59,374 bases of DNA, from contig CAYIHX010000021.1 of the NCBI GenBank assembly GCA_964363305.1, positions 1 through 59,374 on the forward strand, written 5' to 3'. Origin of the DNA: CAYIHX01 sp964363305 (GTDB lineage Bacteria > Bdellovibrionota > UBA1018). Positions within the stretch are counted from its first letter, which is position 1; each line of letters opens with the position of its first letter. Below, piece by piece: positions 50,303-59,158 of this stretch. Below the pieces are notes generated by a model that was not told where the DNA came from, ran no database searches, and saw only the letters and a list, made by a program, of their open reading frames with translations. The position numbers were made by a program, and so were the translations under genes.

Positions 50303-50425
50303 GGCCTATTATTGCGTAATAATTTATATTTCGCAATATAGATAAAATAAGATAGAAAACATATACTTAAAAATAAATAGAATCACTGAGTTCGAGGGGT
50401 GGTCCGAGGTTGCGTGGGAGCCGGG

Positions 50426-51280
50426 CTATTCCTCATCAGACGGGGCGGAGGTCAGAGGAATGGCGAAAAATTCGATATGGTACACCAGCGAATCTGTTCC
50501 CGCCTCGTGGCATTGATCGGAGACCTTGGTCAGCGCATCCTCGAGAATCTTTCGAACAGTTTCGTATTTCTCCGATGGCACATTGAGTGTTCTGCCCATG
50601 AGAACTCGGGCACTCGAGGGAACCTTTTCTATCGCCTCATTTGCCTGAGCCAGCATTTCTCGGTGAAACTGTGCGAGCGCAAGGCGGTAAATACCGCCTG
50701 AACAAGAAATCTCTTTTTGAAGCGATTCGACGGCGCCGTTCTGAAGAACGCGGATGAAGCCGCGCACTTGGAGGAACCGCAAGGCATTTCTGACCTCAAC
50801 GAGCGAGATTTTTTTTCTGAGCCGTCGTTGGATCCAAAGAGGATCTGCCCTAAACCCCGGTGCTGTTGCCAGCTCGCGGATCGCTACGTAATGCCATCGT
50901 GAGAGATAACGCCAGGCTTCGAACTCCTGCGGATGAGCCCTTCGAAATTGGGAAAAGGCTTGAAGCTGTCGAAACGCGACCAGTCGCTCCGCTGACGATT
51001 CAGTATCCGAAATTTTCCAAAGGGTTTGCAAAAAAGAAGCCTCGGCAGACTTAAGTTCGAGGCAAGAAATCACTCGCCTAAAGGACTCCGCGTCGAGCGG
51101 GTGCCAATGTTTGAGGTTCTTGACGAGCGCCGCGGGAGTCAGGCCGATCGTTAGAGCAAATTGCTTGAAACTCATTCCCCGGGCTCTCTTCAGATGCCGA
51201 ATCCAGGCGATTAGATACTCGCGATAGTCGGTGAACGCGTAAGGGGTGGGCGCTTCATCTGGACCGTCATGGGGGGACAT
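50426..51280 (-). CDS. TIGR02147/DUF4423-family regulator, copy B
   Basis: I take the ATG at 51280 (overlapping the lipoprotein stop as TGATG) rather than the TTG at 51283. The 284-residue protein has the N-terminal FTDYREYLIAWIRHLKRARG, an HTH-like MSFKQFALTIGLTPAALVKN, a central SRWHYVAIRELATAP and GGIYRLALAQFHREM near the end, all typical of the TIGR02147 family of Bdellovibrio and Fibrobacter. The family is poorly characterised; an HTH suggests DNA binding. It is the second half of a duplicated lipoprotein-regulator cassette. Confidence 0.82.
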   Translation of the reverse strand: MSPHDGPDEAPTPYAFTDYREYLIAWIRHLKRARGMSFKQFALTIGLTPAALVKNLKHWHPLDAESFRRVISCLELKSAEASFLQTLWKISDTESSAERLVAFRQLQAFSQFRRAHPQEFEAWRYLSRWHYVAIRELATAPGFRADPLWIQRRLRKKISLVEVRNALRFLQVRGFIRVLQNGAVESLQKEISCSGGIYRLALAQFHREMLAQANEAIEKVPSSARVLMGRTLNVPSEKYETVRKILEDALTKVSDQCHEAGTDSLVYHIEFFAIPLTSAPSDEE

Positions 51281-51867
51281 CAAAACGTTCCCTTCACGCT
51301 GACCTCTTCCAGTCTCGTCTTGATCTCTCCAGAGGCAGTCACTTGATTGAGCGCAGAAATAATGTTCTGAAAGCCAAGCAGCAGGATCTGACCGTCGTTT
51401 GAGGCGGTGAAGCTCCCTTCGAATTTGATAGTCACGGTGTCAGCGGTCGAAAAAGAGCCCAGATCGTTCGTTAAGCTGATGCTTTTTCCAGTCTGGCTCC
51501 CTGGGCAGGCGGGATCGAAATCAAATTCGACTCTACGGTATATCCCGGCTGGTATAGCGACTTCTCCGAGGCTGCTACCACTCGACGAGAGCGTTACCTC
51601 GCCGGGGGTGAATTCGATGTCGCCGGTCCCTCCGGACCCGGCCGACGACTCGACCTTCAGGCGGAGCCGCTTGAAGCAAAGCCTTACTCCTGTTGTTGCG
51701 GCGTAAGCTGATGAAATCAGCTCAAACCATCTCGCCGTCGGGGAATAGCCTCCGGCCTCGATGATGATTACGGGGTTGCCTGTGGTTGTGCCACCGCATG
51801 ATGGAAAAGCCAGGACTTGGAGAGTGACCACGGCGGCGATAATTTTTTTAGCGATATGTGCTTTCAT
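51280..51867 (-). CDS. Lipoprotein of the duplicated cassette, copy B
   Basis: A 195-residue lipoprotein with lipobox FPSC (Cys at 24) followed by GGTTTGNP, a motif common to lipoproteins of this type. The mature domain is beta-rich: LCFKRLRLK, FTPGEVTLSSSG, GEVAIPAGIYRRVEFDF, GKSISLTN, VTIKFEGSF, VSVKGTF. The copy A lipoprotein at 52755 shares these blocks. It would sit in the outer or inner membrane. Four bases follow the upstream regulator, and its stop couples to the downstream regulator. Confidence 0.78.
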   Translation of the reverse strand: MKAHIAKKIIAAVVTLQVLAFPSCGGTTTGNPVIIIEAGGYSPTARWFELISSAYAATTGVRLCFKRLRLKVESSAGSGGTGDIEFTPGEVTLSSSGSSLGEVAIPAGIYRRVEFDFDPACPGSQTGKSISLTNDLGSFSTADTVTIKFEGSFTASNDGQILLLGFQNIISALNQVTASGEIKTRLEEVSVKGTF

Positions 51868-51871
51868 GATT

Positions 51872-52726
51872 TTATGCCTTCCTGGGTCTAGTCATTGGAA
51901 ATAGCGCCAATTCCATGTGGTAGACTTGATTTGAATCCTGCACGGTTTTTCCTAGAAGTCGAAACTCGTTGAGCGCGCGGTCTAGGATTTCCTTCGCTTT
52001 TAGTAGGTTTTCCTCAGATATAGCGACGGTGTGACCCTGGATGAGTCGCCGTTCCGAGGGAGTGTTTTCGATGGACTTGGCCGCTAACTCGAGAAGGCCG
52101 CGGTGGAATTGCGAAAGAGCGAGGCGGTAGACTCCACCGATACATTCTACTTCCTTTTGGGGGATGAGAAATTTTCCCGTCGTCGACTTTCCGAGAAAAC
52201 CGCGATCGAGTAAAAACTTGAGGGCCCTTTCCACTTCGAGGAGGGGGACTGGTAGCGCCAATCTTTCTTGAATCCAGCTCGGGTCGCTTGAAAAATCTGG
52301 TGTCGCTACAAGTTCGCGTATGGCAACATAATACCAACGCGTCAGGTATTCGTGCGCTTCGAGTTCTTTGGGATTATTTTTTCTATAAGCCCCAAATGTT
52401 TTCATCTTTTCGAGCGCCTCGAGTCGAACCGCTTGGGAATCGGACGTGCCAAGCAGAACGAGTGCCTCAAGGTAGGAGCGTTCTTGCTTATTCAGTCCTA
52501 AGCGAGGCAAAAGTTTAGCGAGTGCCTTTCCCGAGAGGTTTCTATTTCGATTGAGAACCATCGGGAGAAGGCCGACCGAGAGTCCTATCTCTTTCGATAA
52601 AATCCGCAGGGAAAACCCTGACTGGCTTGCCTTTTGGAAGGCAAGCCAGTCTTTCAGGAAGTCGACGTGATCATGATAACCGTAGACTTCGGGGCGGAGA
52701 GTTGGTGTTTGCTGGTGCGAAGTCAC
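51872..52726 (-). CDS. TIGR02147/DUF4423-family regulator, copy A
   Basis: A 284-residue GTG-start protein with AGGAGA upstream. It shares with copy B the blocks YHDHVDFLKDWLAFQK / FTDYREYLIAWIRHLK, RWYYVAIRELVATPDFSSD, and GGVYRLALSQFHRGLLELA. HTH-like FSLRILSKEIGLSVGLLPMV is at about 37-56. Between the lipoprotein stop and this start there is an A9/C8 homopolymer tract (minus strand) that could slip. It is part of a four-gene operon. Confidence 0.83.
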   Translation of the reverse strand: MTSHQQTPTLRPEVYGYHDHVDFLKDWLAFQKASQSGFSLRILSKEIGLSVGLLPMVLNRNRNLSGKALAKLLPRLGLNKQERSYLEALVLLGTSDSQAVRLEALEKMKTFGAYRKNNPKELEAHEYLTRWYYVAIRELVATPDFSSDPSWIQERLALPVPLLEVERALKFLLDRGFLGKSTTGKFLIPQKEVECIGGVYRLALSQFHRGLLELAAKSIENTPSERRLIQGHTVAISEENLLKAKEILDRALNEFRLLGKTVQDSNQVYHMELALFPMTRPRKA

Positions 52727-52754
52727 GGGGGTCTCCTTTTTTTTTGGGGGGGGA

Positions 52755-53378
52755 TTAATCCCCGAGCGTGCCCTTTACGCTTGCAGATTCGAGGGCTGAT
52801 TTGATCTGCGCGTCGGCCGTAACGCTATTTAATGCATCCACGATCGCCTGTATTCCCAGGGTAACCTGCTGGCCGCTGAGCGCGGCCTCAAAGGTGCCCT
52901 CGAATTTGATCGAGATGCGATCCTGGGAGGAAAAGGAGCCGCTTGCGTTCGTAAACGAGATGCTCTTGCCGCTGACGCCTCCGGGGCAGTCTTTCTCTAG
53001 ATCGAATTCGATCCGCTCGTATGTTCCCGCTGGAACCGTTACGTCGCCTAGCTCAGTACTTGTTGTGGCGATCGAAACTTCTCCCGGGCTGAAGTCGATG
53101 TTGTCTTCGTCCACGCTCGGGTCGGCACCTGTTGCCTCGCCGGCCGTTTTGAACCGTACTCGCTTGAAGCACATTTTGCCGGAGCTCACTGCAGCGTAGG
53201 CGCTCGGAATGAGCAACTCCATCAGCATGTTTCGGGCGGTGTAATTCGCAAACACCAACGACACTTGCGGGCTCGCTTCTTGTGTCCCGCATCCAAACAA
53301 GACGGCACTGGTGAACATCGCGGTTGCGACAGAGGCTGACGCTGCTTGGATCGCTTGTTTCAGTTTGAATGGACTCAT
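52755..53378 (-). CDS. Lipoprotein of the duplicated cassette, copy A
   Basis: A 207-residue lipoprotein with AAGGAG and ATG at 53378. Its lipobox VLFGC gives a lipidated Cys near 30. MCFKRVRFK, DFSPGEVSIATTS, GDVTVPAGTYERIEFDL, CPGGVSGKSISFTN, RISIKFEGTFEA and SVKGTLGD match copy B block by block. It is the first gene of the four-gene cassette, with AT-rich promoter sequence upstream (53440-53530). The function is unknown; these domains resemble DUF4382-type lipoproteins. Confidence 0.8.
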   Translation of the reverse strand: MSPFKLKQAIQAASASVATAMFTSAVLFGCGTQEASPQVSLVFANYTARNMLMELLIPSAYAAVSSGKMCFKRVRFKTAGEATGADPSVDEDNIDFSPGEVSIATTSTELGDVTVPAGTYERIEFDLEKDCPGGVSGKSISFTNASGSFSSQDRISIKFEGTFEAALSGQQVTLGIQAIVDALNSVTADAQIKSALESASVKGTLGD

Positions 53379-53559
53379 TGGGGGTACTCCTTGTTTGAGG
53401 CATTATTGGCCTCATGAATAAGTCTGACATAGGAGACCGAAGGAGTCAACAATTGTGATCAGAATGAGATTTTATTGTATATTTTAGCTAATAATTACAG
53501 CAATTTAATTAAAAAATGATAATCGTTAATGGCGTGAGATGTGCCACTTTTGTGATCAT

Positions 53560-53870
53560 TTGATCTTAGGGCTTCGCCTGAAAAATCGGGGAGGCTGGGT
53601 GATGGGGAGGGGGTTGGTCCGGAGAGGCGCGCCATACTGGTTACGGTGTGTTTTCGCCCCGGAGTACCCGGGACGGCGAACCCTTTTTGAATTTTATGGC
53701 AAGTGGAGCCGGGGGGGGGGGGGGGGGGGGGGCGGCCCGGGCGGGCGGGGGGGGGGGGGGGGGGTGNNNNNNNNNNCTGGGGGTACCGCGTCGGGTTTAC
53801 TTTTTTTTTTTTTTTGGTCTTGTGCGGGGGGGGGGGGGCCCTCCCCCCCGACGCCCGGCTCTCTTCGTGA
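53560..53870. other. Low-complexity tract and 10-N gap (53767-53776)
   Basis: Long G runs (53708-53731, 53748-53764, 53826-53837), a T run (53802-53817) and a C run (53843-53848) flank ten N at 53767-53776. Such uniform homopolymers are probably assembly noise at a contig join. No gene can be supported here, although short open frames run through the G runs. Confidence 0.85.
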
Positions 53871-53871
53871 G

Positions 53872-55092
53872 CTATTTTCGCTTTGAGACTTCAGTCCGCA
53901 GCCACCGGATGATCGGCTTATCCAAGTGCTTCTTGCGGTTAGGTAGCATGACCGGATCCGTGTGACCGAAGCCGTTGAAAACCACGAGCGAGTCATCGGC
54001 GTTCGTGAACAGCGCGAGCTGCTGCTCGACGAACGGGCCAAAACCCGCCGTCGCTTCAAAGGCCAGCACCGCGCCATTGAAATTTGACAGATTGTTCGTG
54101 AAGGTCGTTTCGCCCGCAAAGCTGCAGACGACGTCGGCAAGCTCGGCGTTCGTCACGTAATAATCAAACCGCGCGATCGAATTGTTGAGTACGTTTTCTG
54201 ACGCGAAGAAGAACCGATTCTCCGCAACGCTCCCGGCGGCAAGGATGGCGCCATTGGGAAAAAGCGATTGAGGAGGACCCATGCTCGGCGACGTCATGAC
54301 AAAAAGAAACGCCTGGCGATTGGTCGTTCCGGGCGGAAAGCCTGGAAACGGTGTAGCCCCGTTGGGATCGGAAACGCTGAGCTGCATGAGCGCGATCAGA
54401 GGAGGATTGAGCTGGTCGTTGATCGCCTGCCCGGCGGTGATCGCGGCTCGTATACCGTTGCACATCACTTGGTAGTTCGCCTGCAGGCCCGCGTCGTTTA
54501 TTACCAAAGTTGCGTCAACCAGCAGAACTCCGTCGTAGCCGTTGGGGTTTTGATTGACGATCGCGGTCGCGAGCATGCCCCCCAGGGAATGACCTCCGAC
54601 GACGGGTTTGTCGTGATGGTGCACGAGTTGGATCTGCTGGCGGATGAATTCGACATCGTCAGCGCGAGATGCGATGCCCCAGTTCGCGGCGATGGAGCAA
54701 TCAACTGTCGTGCCGCAGCTTCCAGGCGCTAATTGGCTGACGCGGGGAGAGTAGCCCCAGACATCGATGTTTTTACTCGCGAGGTTCGCGGCGAGTGAGT
54801 TGTTGAAGTCCGTGCCAGCCGCCGAGAGCCCTACCGTGTAAGACGTGAAGTTGTTTCCTAGCGAAGGCAGCAAGATGATTGGGTTTTTCAATGCGTATTC
54901 AGGCACCTGATTCTTGACGACGCGATGCATCTTGAAACGGTCGCGAGAATCGCTTCCGTTTTGAACGACGGTCTCGGTGTACTTGAACTGACCGATGATC
55001 TGCTCAGTGACCGATATGATCTGATAGGGGGCCGCCTGGGCCGAGGTGGCCCAGAGTGCAGTTGTAAATAGAAAAAGATGCCAGAGTTTCAT
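53872..55092 (-). CDS. Exported alpha/beta-hydrolase (lipase-like)
   Basis: A 406-residue protein with a signal peptide (MKLWHLFLFTTALWATSAQA). The nucleophile elbow is VVGGHSLGGMLATAIV, Asp is probably in TNADDSLVVFNGFG and His in GFGHTDPVML. ILLPSLGNNFTSY is the oxyanion region. It is an exported esterase or lipase-like enzyme, longer than the minimal fold because of an inserted cap. The 3' end lies just beside the low-complexity tract. Confidence 0.8.
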   Translation of the reverse strand: MKLWHLFLFTTALWATSAQAAPYQIISVTEQIIGQFKYTETVVQNGSDSRDRFKMHRVVKNQVPEYALKNPIILLPSLGNNFTSYTVGLSAAGTDFNNSLAANLASKNIDVWGYSPRVSQLAPGSCGTTVDCSIAANWGIASRADDVEFIRQQIQLVHHHDKPVVGGHSLGGMLATAIVNQNPNGYDGVLLVDATLVINDAGLQANYQVMCNGIRAAITAGQAINDQLNPPLIALMQLSVSDPNGATPFPGFPPGTTNRQAFLFVMTSPSMGPPQSLFPNGAILAAGSVAENRFFFASENVLNNSIARFDYYVTNAELADVVCSFAGETTFTNNLSNFNGAVLAFEATAGFGPFVEQQLALFTNADDSLVVFNGFGHTDPVMLPNRKKHLDKPIIRWLRTEVSKRK

Positions 55093-55186
55093 GATCGCTC
55101 CTTGATGATGAGTAAAATGCTATTGAGATCGACAGACGTGAAAATATCGACGGTCTCGCGTGCCCGTCAATCATTTAAGATTTATT

Positions 55187-55209
55187 TCCGCAGTGCCAGG
55201 CACCGCGGA
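55187..55209 (-). terminator. Hairpin after the POT gene
   Basis: On the minus strand, TCCGCGGTGCC and GGCACTGCGGA pair as an eleven-base stem (one G-U pair) with a single-base centre, 5 bases after the POT stop. AT-rich sequence follows, but no long T run. Its GTGCC/GGCAC core is shared with 44319-44333, so it may be a dispersed palindrome rather than a dedicated terminator. Confidence 0.5.
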
Positions 55210-55213
55210 GAGA

Positions 55214-56578
55214 TTACCCGTTCACGTACTCGTGGCCCTTATACCGGGTCGCCGAGAAGACAAAGATCAGCGAGACCGCCGTCATCAGGCCGGCATAGAA
55301 ATAGAATTCCCCCGCACCGGTGAAGACGTTCATCTTCGCGATGATCCCGACGAGCATGTTGCCGAAAGCCACGGTGAGGAGCCAGAAGCTCATGATCGTG
55401 CTTTTCATCGATTTCGGAGCCTGCGTATACGCGAACTCGAGACCGGTGATCGACACCATGACTTCGGAAGCGGTGATGGCGAGGTAAGCGACGAGCTGCC
55501 AGGCCACCGAGACCGTCTGGCCGGCGTCGATCAAGGTCTGCGCGAATCCGACAATCCCGAATGAGAGCCCGGCGAAGATCATCCCGACGGACATTTTGCG
55601 AAGAGGTGTGACCTTGACTCCCAGTTTCTCAACCAGGGGATAGAGGCCCCAAGAGAAGAGAGGAATCAGAACCATGACGATGATCGGGTTCAGCGCCTGG
55701 ATCTGGGATGCTTCCCACTCGATGCCCAGGAAGGTTCGATCCATCTGCTTGGCCTGGAGCGTCCAGCTCGAGCCTTGCTGATCAAAGAGTGCCCAGAAGA
55801 CCGTGACCGAGAGGAAGACCTTGAAAATATTCCAGGCGGCCTTCGCGGCGTCGACCTGCTCGGTGGTGTACTTGCCTCGAGCATTGTCGATGAAGCTCTC
55901 ACCTTTTTTCGCGCCTCGGTTACGGAGCGCCTCGAGCATCACCGCCATGAAGCCCCCTTCGGTCTTTGTGCCCGTGGGAGGAAGATCGACGTACTGCTTG
56001 CGGCCGAGCCAGTAGATCAGGGTGGCGATCGCCATCAGGATGCCCGGAACGCCAAAAGCCACGCTCGGGCCATACTTCGTGAGCAGCCAAGGCGTGAGTA
56101 GCGACGAAAAGAAGGCTCCGAAGTTGATGGAGAAGTAGAAAATGCTGAAAATCTTGTCCAGCAGGTGTTTGTTCTTGGTGGTGAACTGATCGCCGACAAA
56201 GGCAGAGACACAAGGTTTGATGCCGCCCGACCCGAGCGCGATGAGGGCGAGGCCTGCATAGAGCCCCATTTCGCCATCGAAGAGCGCGAGGGTGAGGTGA
56301 CCGAGGCAATAGACGAGCGACAACCACATGATGGTGCGGTATTTCCCGAAAAGGCGGTCAGCGAGAAAGGCGCCCAGAAGGGGGAGGAAGTACACGCCTT
56401 GGGCGAAGAAGTGGTAGGTCGCCTTCGCGTCGCTGGGGGCTTTCATGAGGTAGTCGGTCATGTAGACGACCAAAATCGCCCTCATGCCATAGTAGCTGAA
56501 GCGTTCGCAGGCTTCGTTGCCCACAATGTACTTGATCTGGGAGGGGTAACCCGCCCCCTTTACAGAAGCTGTCGACAT
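55214..56578 (-). CDS. Proton-dependent oligopeptide transporter (POT family)
   Basis: A 454-residue POT/PTR importer of di- and tripeptides with about 12 helices. NEACERFSYYGMRAILVVY is the ExxER-type motif (E22-x-x-E-R-F-S-Y-Y), and ALIALGSGGIKPCVSAFVGDQF is the second signature. It uses the proton gradient to import peptides. It is separate from the OPT importer at 38 kb. The shared use of H+ with the H+-PPase nearby is plausible. Confidence 0.94.
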   Translation of the reverse strand: MSTASVKGAGYPSQIKYIVGNEACERFSYYGMRAILVVYMTDYLMKAPSDAKATYHFFAQGVYFLPLLGAFLADRLFGKYRTIMWLSLVYCLGHLTLALFDGEMGLYAGLALIALGSGGIKPCVSAFVGDQFTTKNKHLLDKIFSIFYFSINFGAFFSSLLTPWLLTKYGPSVAFGVPGILMAIATLIYWLGRKQYVDLPPTGTKTEGGFMAVMLEALRNRGAKKGESFIDNARGKYTTEQVDAAKAAWNIFKVFLSVTVFWALFDQQGSSWTLQAKQMDRTFLGIEWEASQIQALNPIIVMVLIPLFSWGLYPLVEKLGVKVTPLRKMSVGMIFAGLSFGIVGFAQTLIDAGQTVSVAWQLVAYLAITASEVMVSITGLEFAYTQAPKSMKSTIMSFWLLTVAFGNMLVGIIAKMNVFTGAGEFYFYAGLMTAVSLIFVFSATRYKGHEYVNG

Positions 56579-56733
56579 GATTCCATTCCTTTCCGGCCAG
56601 TCAGGCCGATCACATCCTTATGAAGACAAGGTTTTTCGGTACGCGAGTCAGCCATAAAAATCCAGTTTTTCGATAGTGCCTTGACGAGAGGCGAAAGGGA
56701 TCTCATTCTTCGTGTCTGGGAGAGTGGGTTTGT

Positions 56734-57639
56734 ATGGCGTTTATGAAGCGAATGGTCCTTTTCATGGCGGTCAATTTGGCGGTGGTTCTGACCTTGTCTC
56801 TGCTTTTGCAGTTGCTCGGCGTGGGCCCTTACCTTACCCAGTACGGGGTTGATTATCAGGCCTTGGCTGTCTTTTGTCTGGTCTGGGGTATGGGCGGTTC
56901 ATTCATCTCGCTGATGCTGTCTCGCGTTATGGCGAAATGGGGCATGGGTGTGAAGGTCGTCGACCCACAGACCTCCGACCCGGAACTTCGCGCTCTGGTA
57001 GCCACGGTTCACCAGCTCGCCGAGCGGGCCGGGATTTCTGTGATGCCTGAGGTGGGCGTTTATAATTCACCCGAGGTGAATGCCTTTGCCACTGGCCCGA
57101 CGAAGAATCGCTCGCTCGTTGCCGTCTCGTCGGGGTTGCTCGGGCGTATGCGCTCGAATGAGGTTTCAGGAGTGCTGGGGCATGAAGTCGCGCACATTGC
57201 GAACGGCGACATGGTGACGATGACGCTGCTTCAGGGCGTCGTCAATGCGTTCGTGATGTTTTTGGCGCGAGTGATCGCGTTTGCCATCGCTCAGGGGACT
57301 CGCCGAAGCGATGATGAGCGTGGAATGTCGCCGATGATGACCCATGTGATCGTCATGGTGCTTGAGGTGGTTTTCATGATTGGCGGTTCGATCATCATCG
57401 CCGCGTTTTCGCGTTATCGGGAGTTTCGCGCCGATGCCGGCGGGGCTCGGTTAGCGGGCAAACCGAACATGGTCTCCGCCCTTGAGGCGCTTCGCCGCAC
57501 GGTTGAAATGGTTGATCCAGCCGAGAAGCCAAGCATCGCTGCGCTGAAGATTTCCTCGCGTCAGAGCAGGTTTTTTCGGTTTTTTTCGACTCACCCGCCT
57601 CTGGATGAGCGCCTCGACCGATTGCGGATGGCGCAGTAA
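56734..57639 (+). CDS. htpX: Membrane zinc metalloprotease HtpX
   Basis: A 301-residue membrane protease of the M48 family. The zinc site is LGHEVAHIANGDM (HExxH), with the third ligand probably the Glu in REFRADAGGARLAG. Two N-terminal helices (about 5-25 and 35-55) and further helices around 165-190 and 205-225 hold it in the inner membrane. It degrades misfolded membrane proteins. The terminal FFSTHPPLDERLDRL is conserved. It stands alone, divergent from the POT gene. Confidence 0.95.
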   Translation: MAFMKRMVLFMAVNLAVVLTLSLLLQLLGVGPYLTQYGVDYQALAVFCLVWGMGGSFISLMLSRVMAKWGMGVKVVDPQTSDPELRALVATVHQLAERAGISVMPEVGVYNSPEVNAFATGPTKNRSLVAVSSGLLGRMRSNEVSGVLGHEVAHIANGDMVTMTLLQGVVNAFVMFLARVIAFAIAQGTRRSDDERGMSPMMTHVIVMVLEVVFMIGGSIIIAAFSRYREFRADAGGARLAGKPNMVSALEALRRTVEMVDPAEKPSIAALKISSRQSRFFRFFSTHPPLDERLDRLRMAQ

Positions 57640-57715
57640 GGGGATATTTAACGCAGGGCGCGATGCCCCCGAAGCCACCGGGGTAATGGACGCGGATTCC
57701 GCACCCGAAGCGTCG

Positions 57716-59158
57716 CTATGGACCAGGATTGCTTCGGGGTTTCGCTTTCTTCCGGGGTTGTTTCTTTTTTTTCTGAACTTTCGATTGGGCCTCGACGTCC
57801 GCCTGCGTCTCTCCCGAAATCGCTTCGATCGTGTCTTCGAATTTTTCCTTCACTTTGCCGGGCAAGGCCAAGCCGATGTCGAGCGCGTTTTGACTGGGGC
57901 CATGAGGGCGCCAATTCGGATTGAGCGGCCGAGGGAGGCCATCGTCGAGGAGGCGGACTGGTGAAGGAAGAAATCCTGCGTAGGGTGGATGCCACAAGGG
58001 AGGAAAGAGATCGAGTTGGCGAAAGAGCTTTCCGACGTCGAGTCCGATCGAAAACATGTAATTTTGGTAGAATACGCCCACATCGACGGCCGCTCCGAAG
58101 ATCATGATCCACGGCTTGGCTTCTATACCGGCAGTCAAATGCAGTCGCATTCCCAGGTTTGCGACACGTGAGGTTTCAAGGTAGCTCCCGGTCATCGCCT
58201 CGATAACGAGTTCTTTGAATTCGACCGCGCGATAATAGGCGCCGAGTCTGGGCTGAACGGTGAGCCAGGAACCGATGGGCTGGCTGTCATCCGAAAGGCG
58301 AGAGGCCCGGGGACTGAGCCCGATGAAGTAGAGACCTGCGCCCATTCGGAAGAAGCGGTTTGGAATCCAACCCGTACCGACGCTGAGGCGCCAAGGAACG
58401 AGAATTTCTTGGTAGAAGCCCGGCAGCGAAGCGGTGGAGATGTTGAGCTCTCCCGGGTAGGTCAGGGGCGTTGTCGCGGCGATCCCGACGAGCCAACGTT
58501 TGGGGAGTTGAACCTGAACCCCTAGCGTCGCGCCGACACCATAGGTGTAACTTGCAATATCAGGGCTCTTGAGGCCGGTTGTCGGATCTGTCTCGAAGTT
58601 CAGGGCTCGCGCGCCTTGGCCGAAAATCACGGAGGCGCCGATCGAAAGGCGGTCATCGAGAAACACCCGGGCGAGCGAGGCGCGCGCCTCTCGCGTGAAG
58701 ACTTGGGCGAGGGCGGTCTCGCCCGTGGCTGGCAGAACGTACCGCATGCCTTCGCTCTGCATGTTAGAAACGCTCACGCTCCATCCCCAAGGGTATTGGG
58801 GCGAGTACGCGCCGAGAGCGTAGGTGGAGATGGCGTAGTTGAAATTCTGAAGATGGCCGTCGCGGAGCGTGTTTCCACTGAGGGCCAGGCCGCCATCGGA
58901 GAGGGACATGGCGAGTCCGGCGGGGTTGTCATAGGAGGCGAAGAAGGAGTCGGCGAGTCCGGCGGTGGCCCCGGCCATGCTCACTGCGCGCAGGTCGCCA
59001 CGGAGGGTCGTGGCCGTCCCGTCGTATGCGCGCGTGCGGGTGGAGTAGGGGAGGGTGGGCGCGGGCTCTTGGGCCAGTGCAGACGAGGTTGCGAGACCAG
59101 CGCAAACGATAAGAGCCAGCAAGACGAGCGGAGCTGGCCGAGCGAGGGAAGGGTTCAT
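57716..59158 (-). CDS. FadL/OmpP1-like outer-membrane protein with Lys-rich tail
   Basis: I start at 59158, where the ATG opens a signal peptide (PLVLLALIVCAGLATSSALA, cleavage near 32). The 480-residue product begins its mature part with SMAGATAGLADSFFASYDNP, the N-terminal signature of FadL-type hydrophobic-compound channels, followed by alternating strands. Unusually the C-terminus is not a barrel strand but a Lys/Pro-rich tail (KVQKKKKQPRKKAKPRSNPG) after an acidic helix. The last strand would be followed by a periplasmic extension. The upstream in-frame starts at 59185 and 59329 are less likely. 59159-59374 holds no other gene. Confidence 0.72.
   Translation of the reverse strand: MNPSLARPAPLVLLALIVCAGLATSSALAQEPAPTLPYSTRTRAYDGTATTLRGDLRAVSMAGATAGLADSFFASYDNPAGLAMSLSDGGLALSGNTLRDGHLQNFNYAISTYALGAYSPQYPWGWSVSVSNMQSEGMRYVLPATGETALAQVFTREARASLARVFLDDRLSIGASVIFGQGARALNFETDPTTGLKSPDIASYTYGVGATLGVQVQLPKRWLVGIAATTPLTYPGELNISTASLPGFYQEILVPWRLSVGTGWIPNRFFRMGAGLYFIGLSPRASRLSDDSQPIGSWLTVQPRLGAYYRAVEFKELVIEAMTGSYLETSRVANLGMRLHLTAGIEAKPWIMIFGAAVDVGVFYQNYMFSIGLDVGKLFRQLDLFPPLWHPPYAGFLPSPVRLLDDGLPRPLNPNWRPHGPSQNALDIGLALPGKVKEKFEDTIEAISGETQADVEAQSKVQKKKKQPRKKAKPRSNPGP

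Noticed and set aside
53539..53965. Open frames through the G runs and the 10-N gap near 53.7 kb
   Set aside because: The predicted products are long Gly or Pro runs with X residues, and the composition is an assembly artefact.
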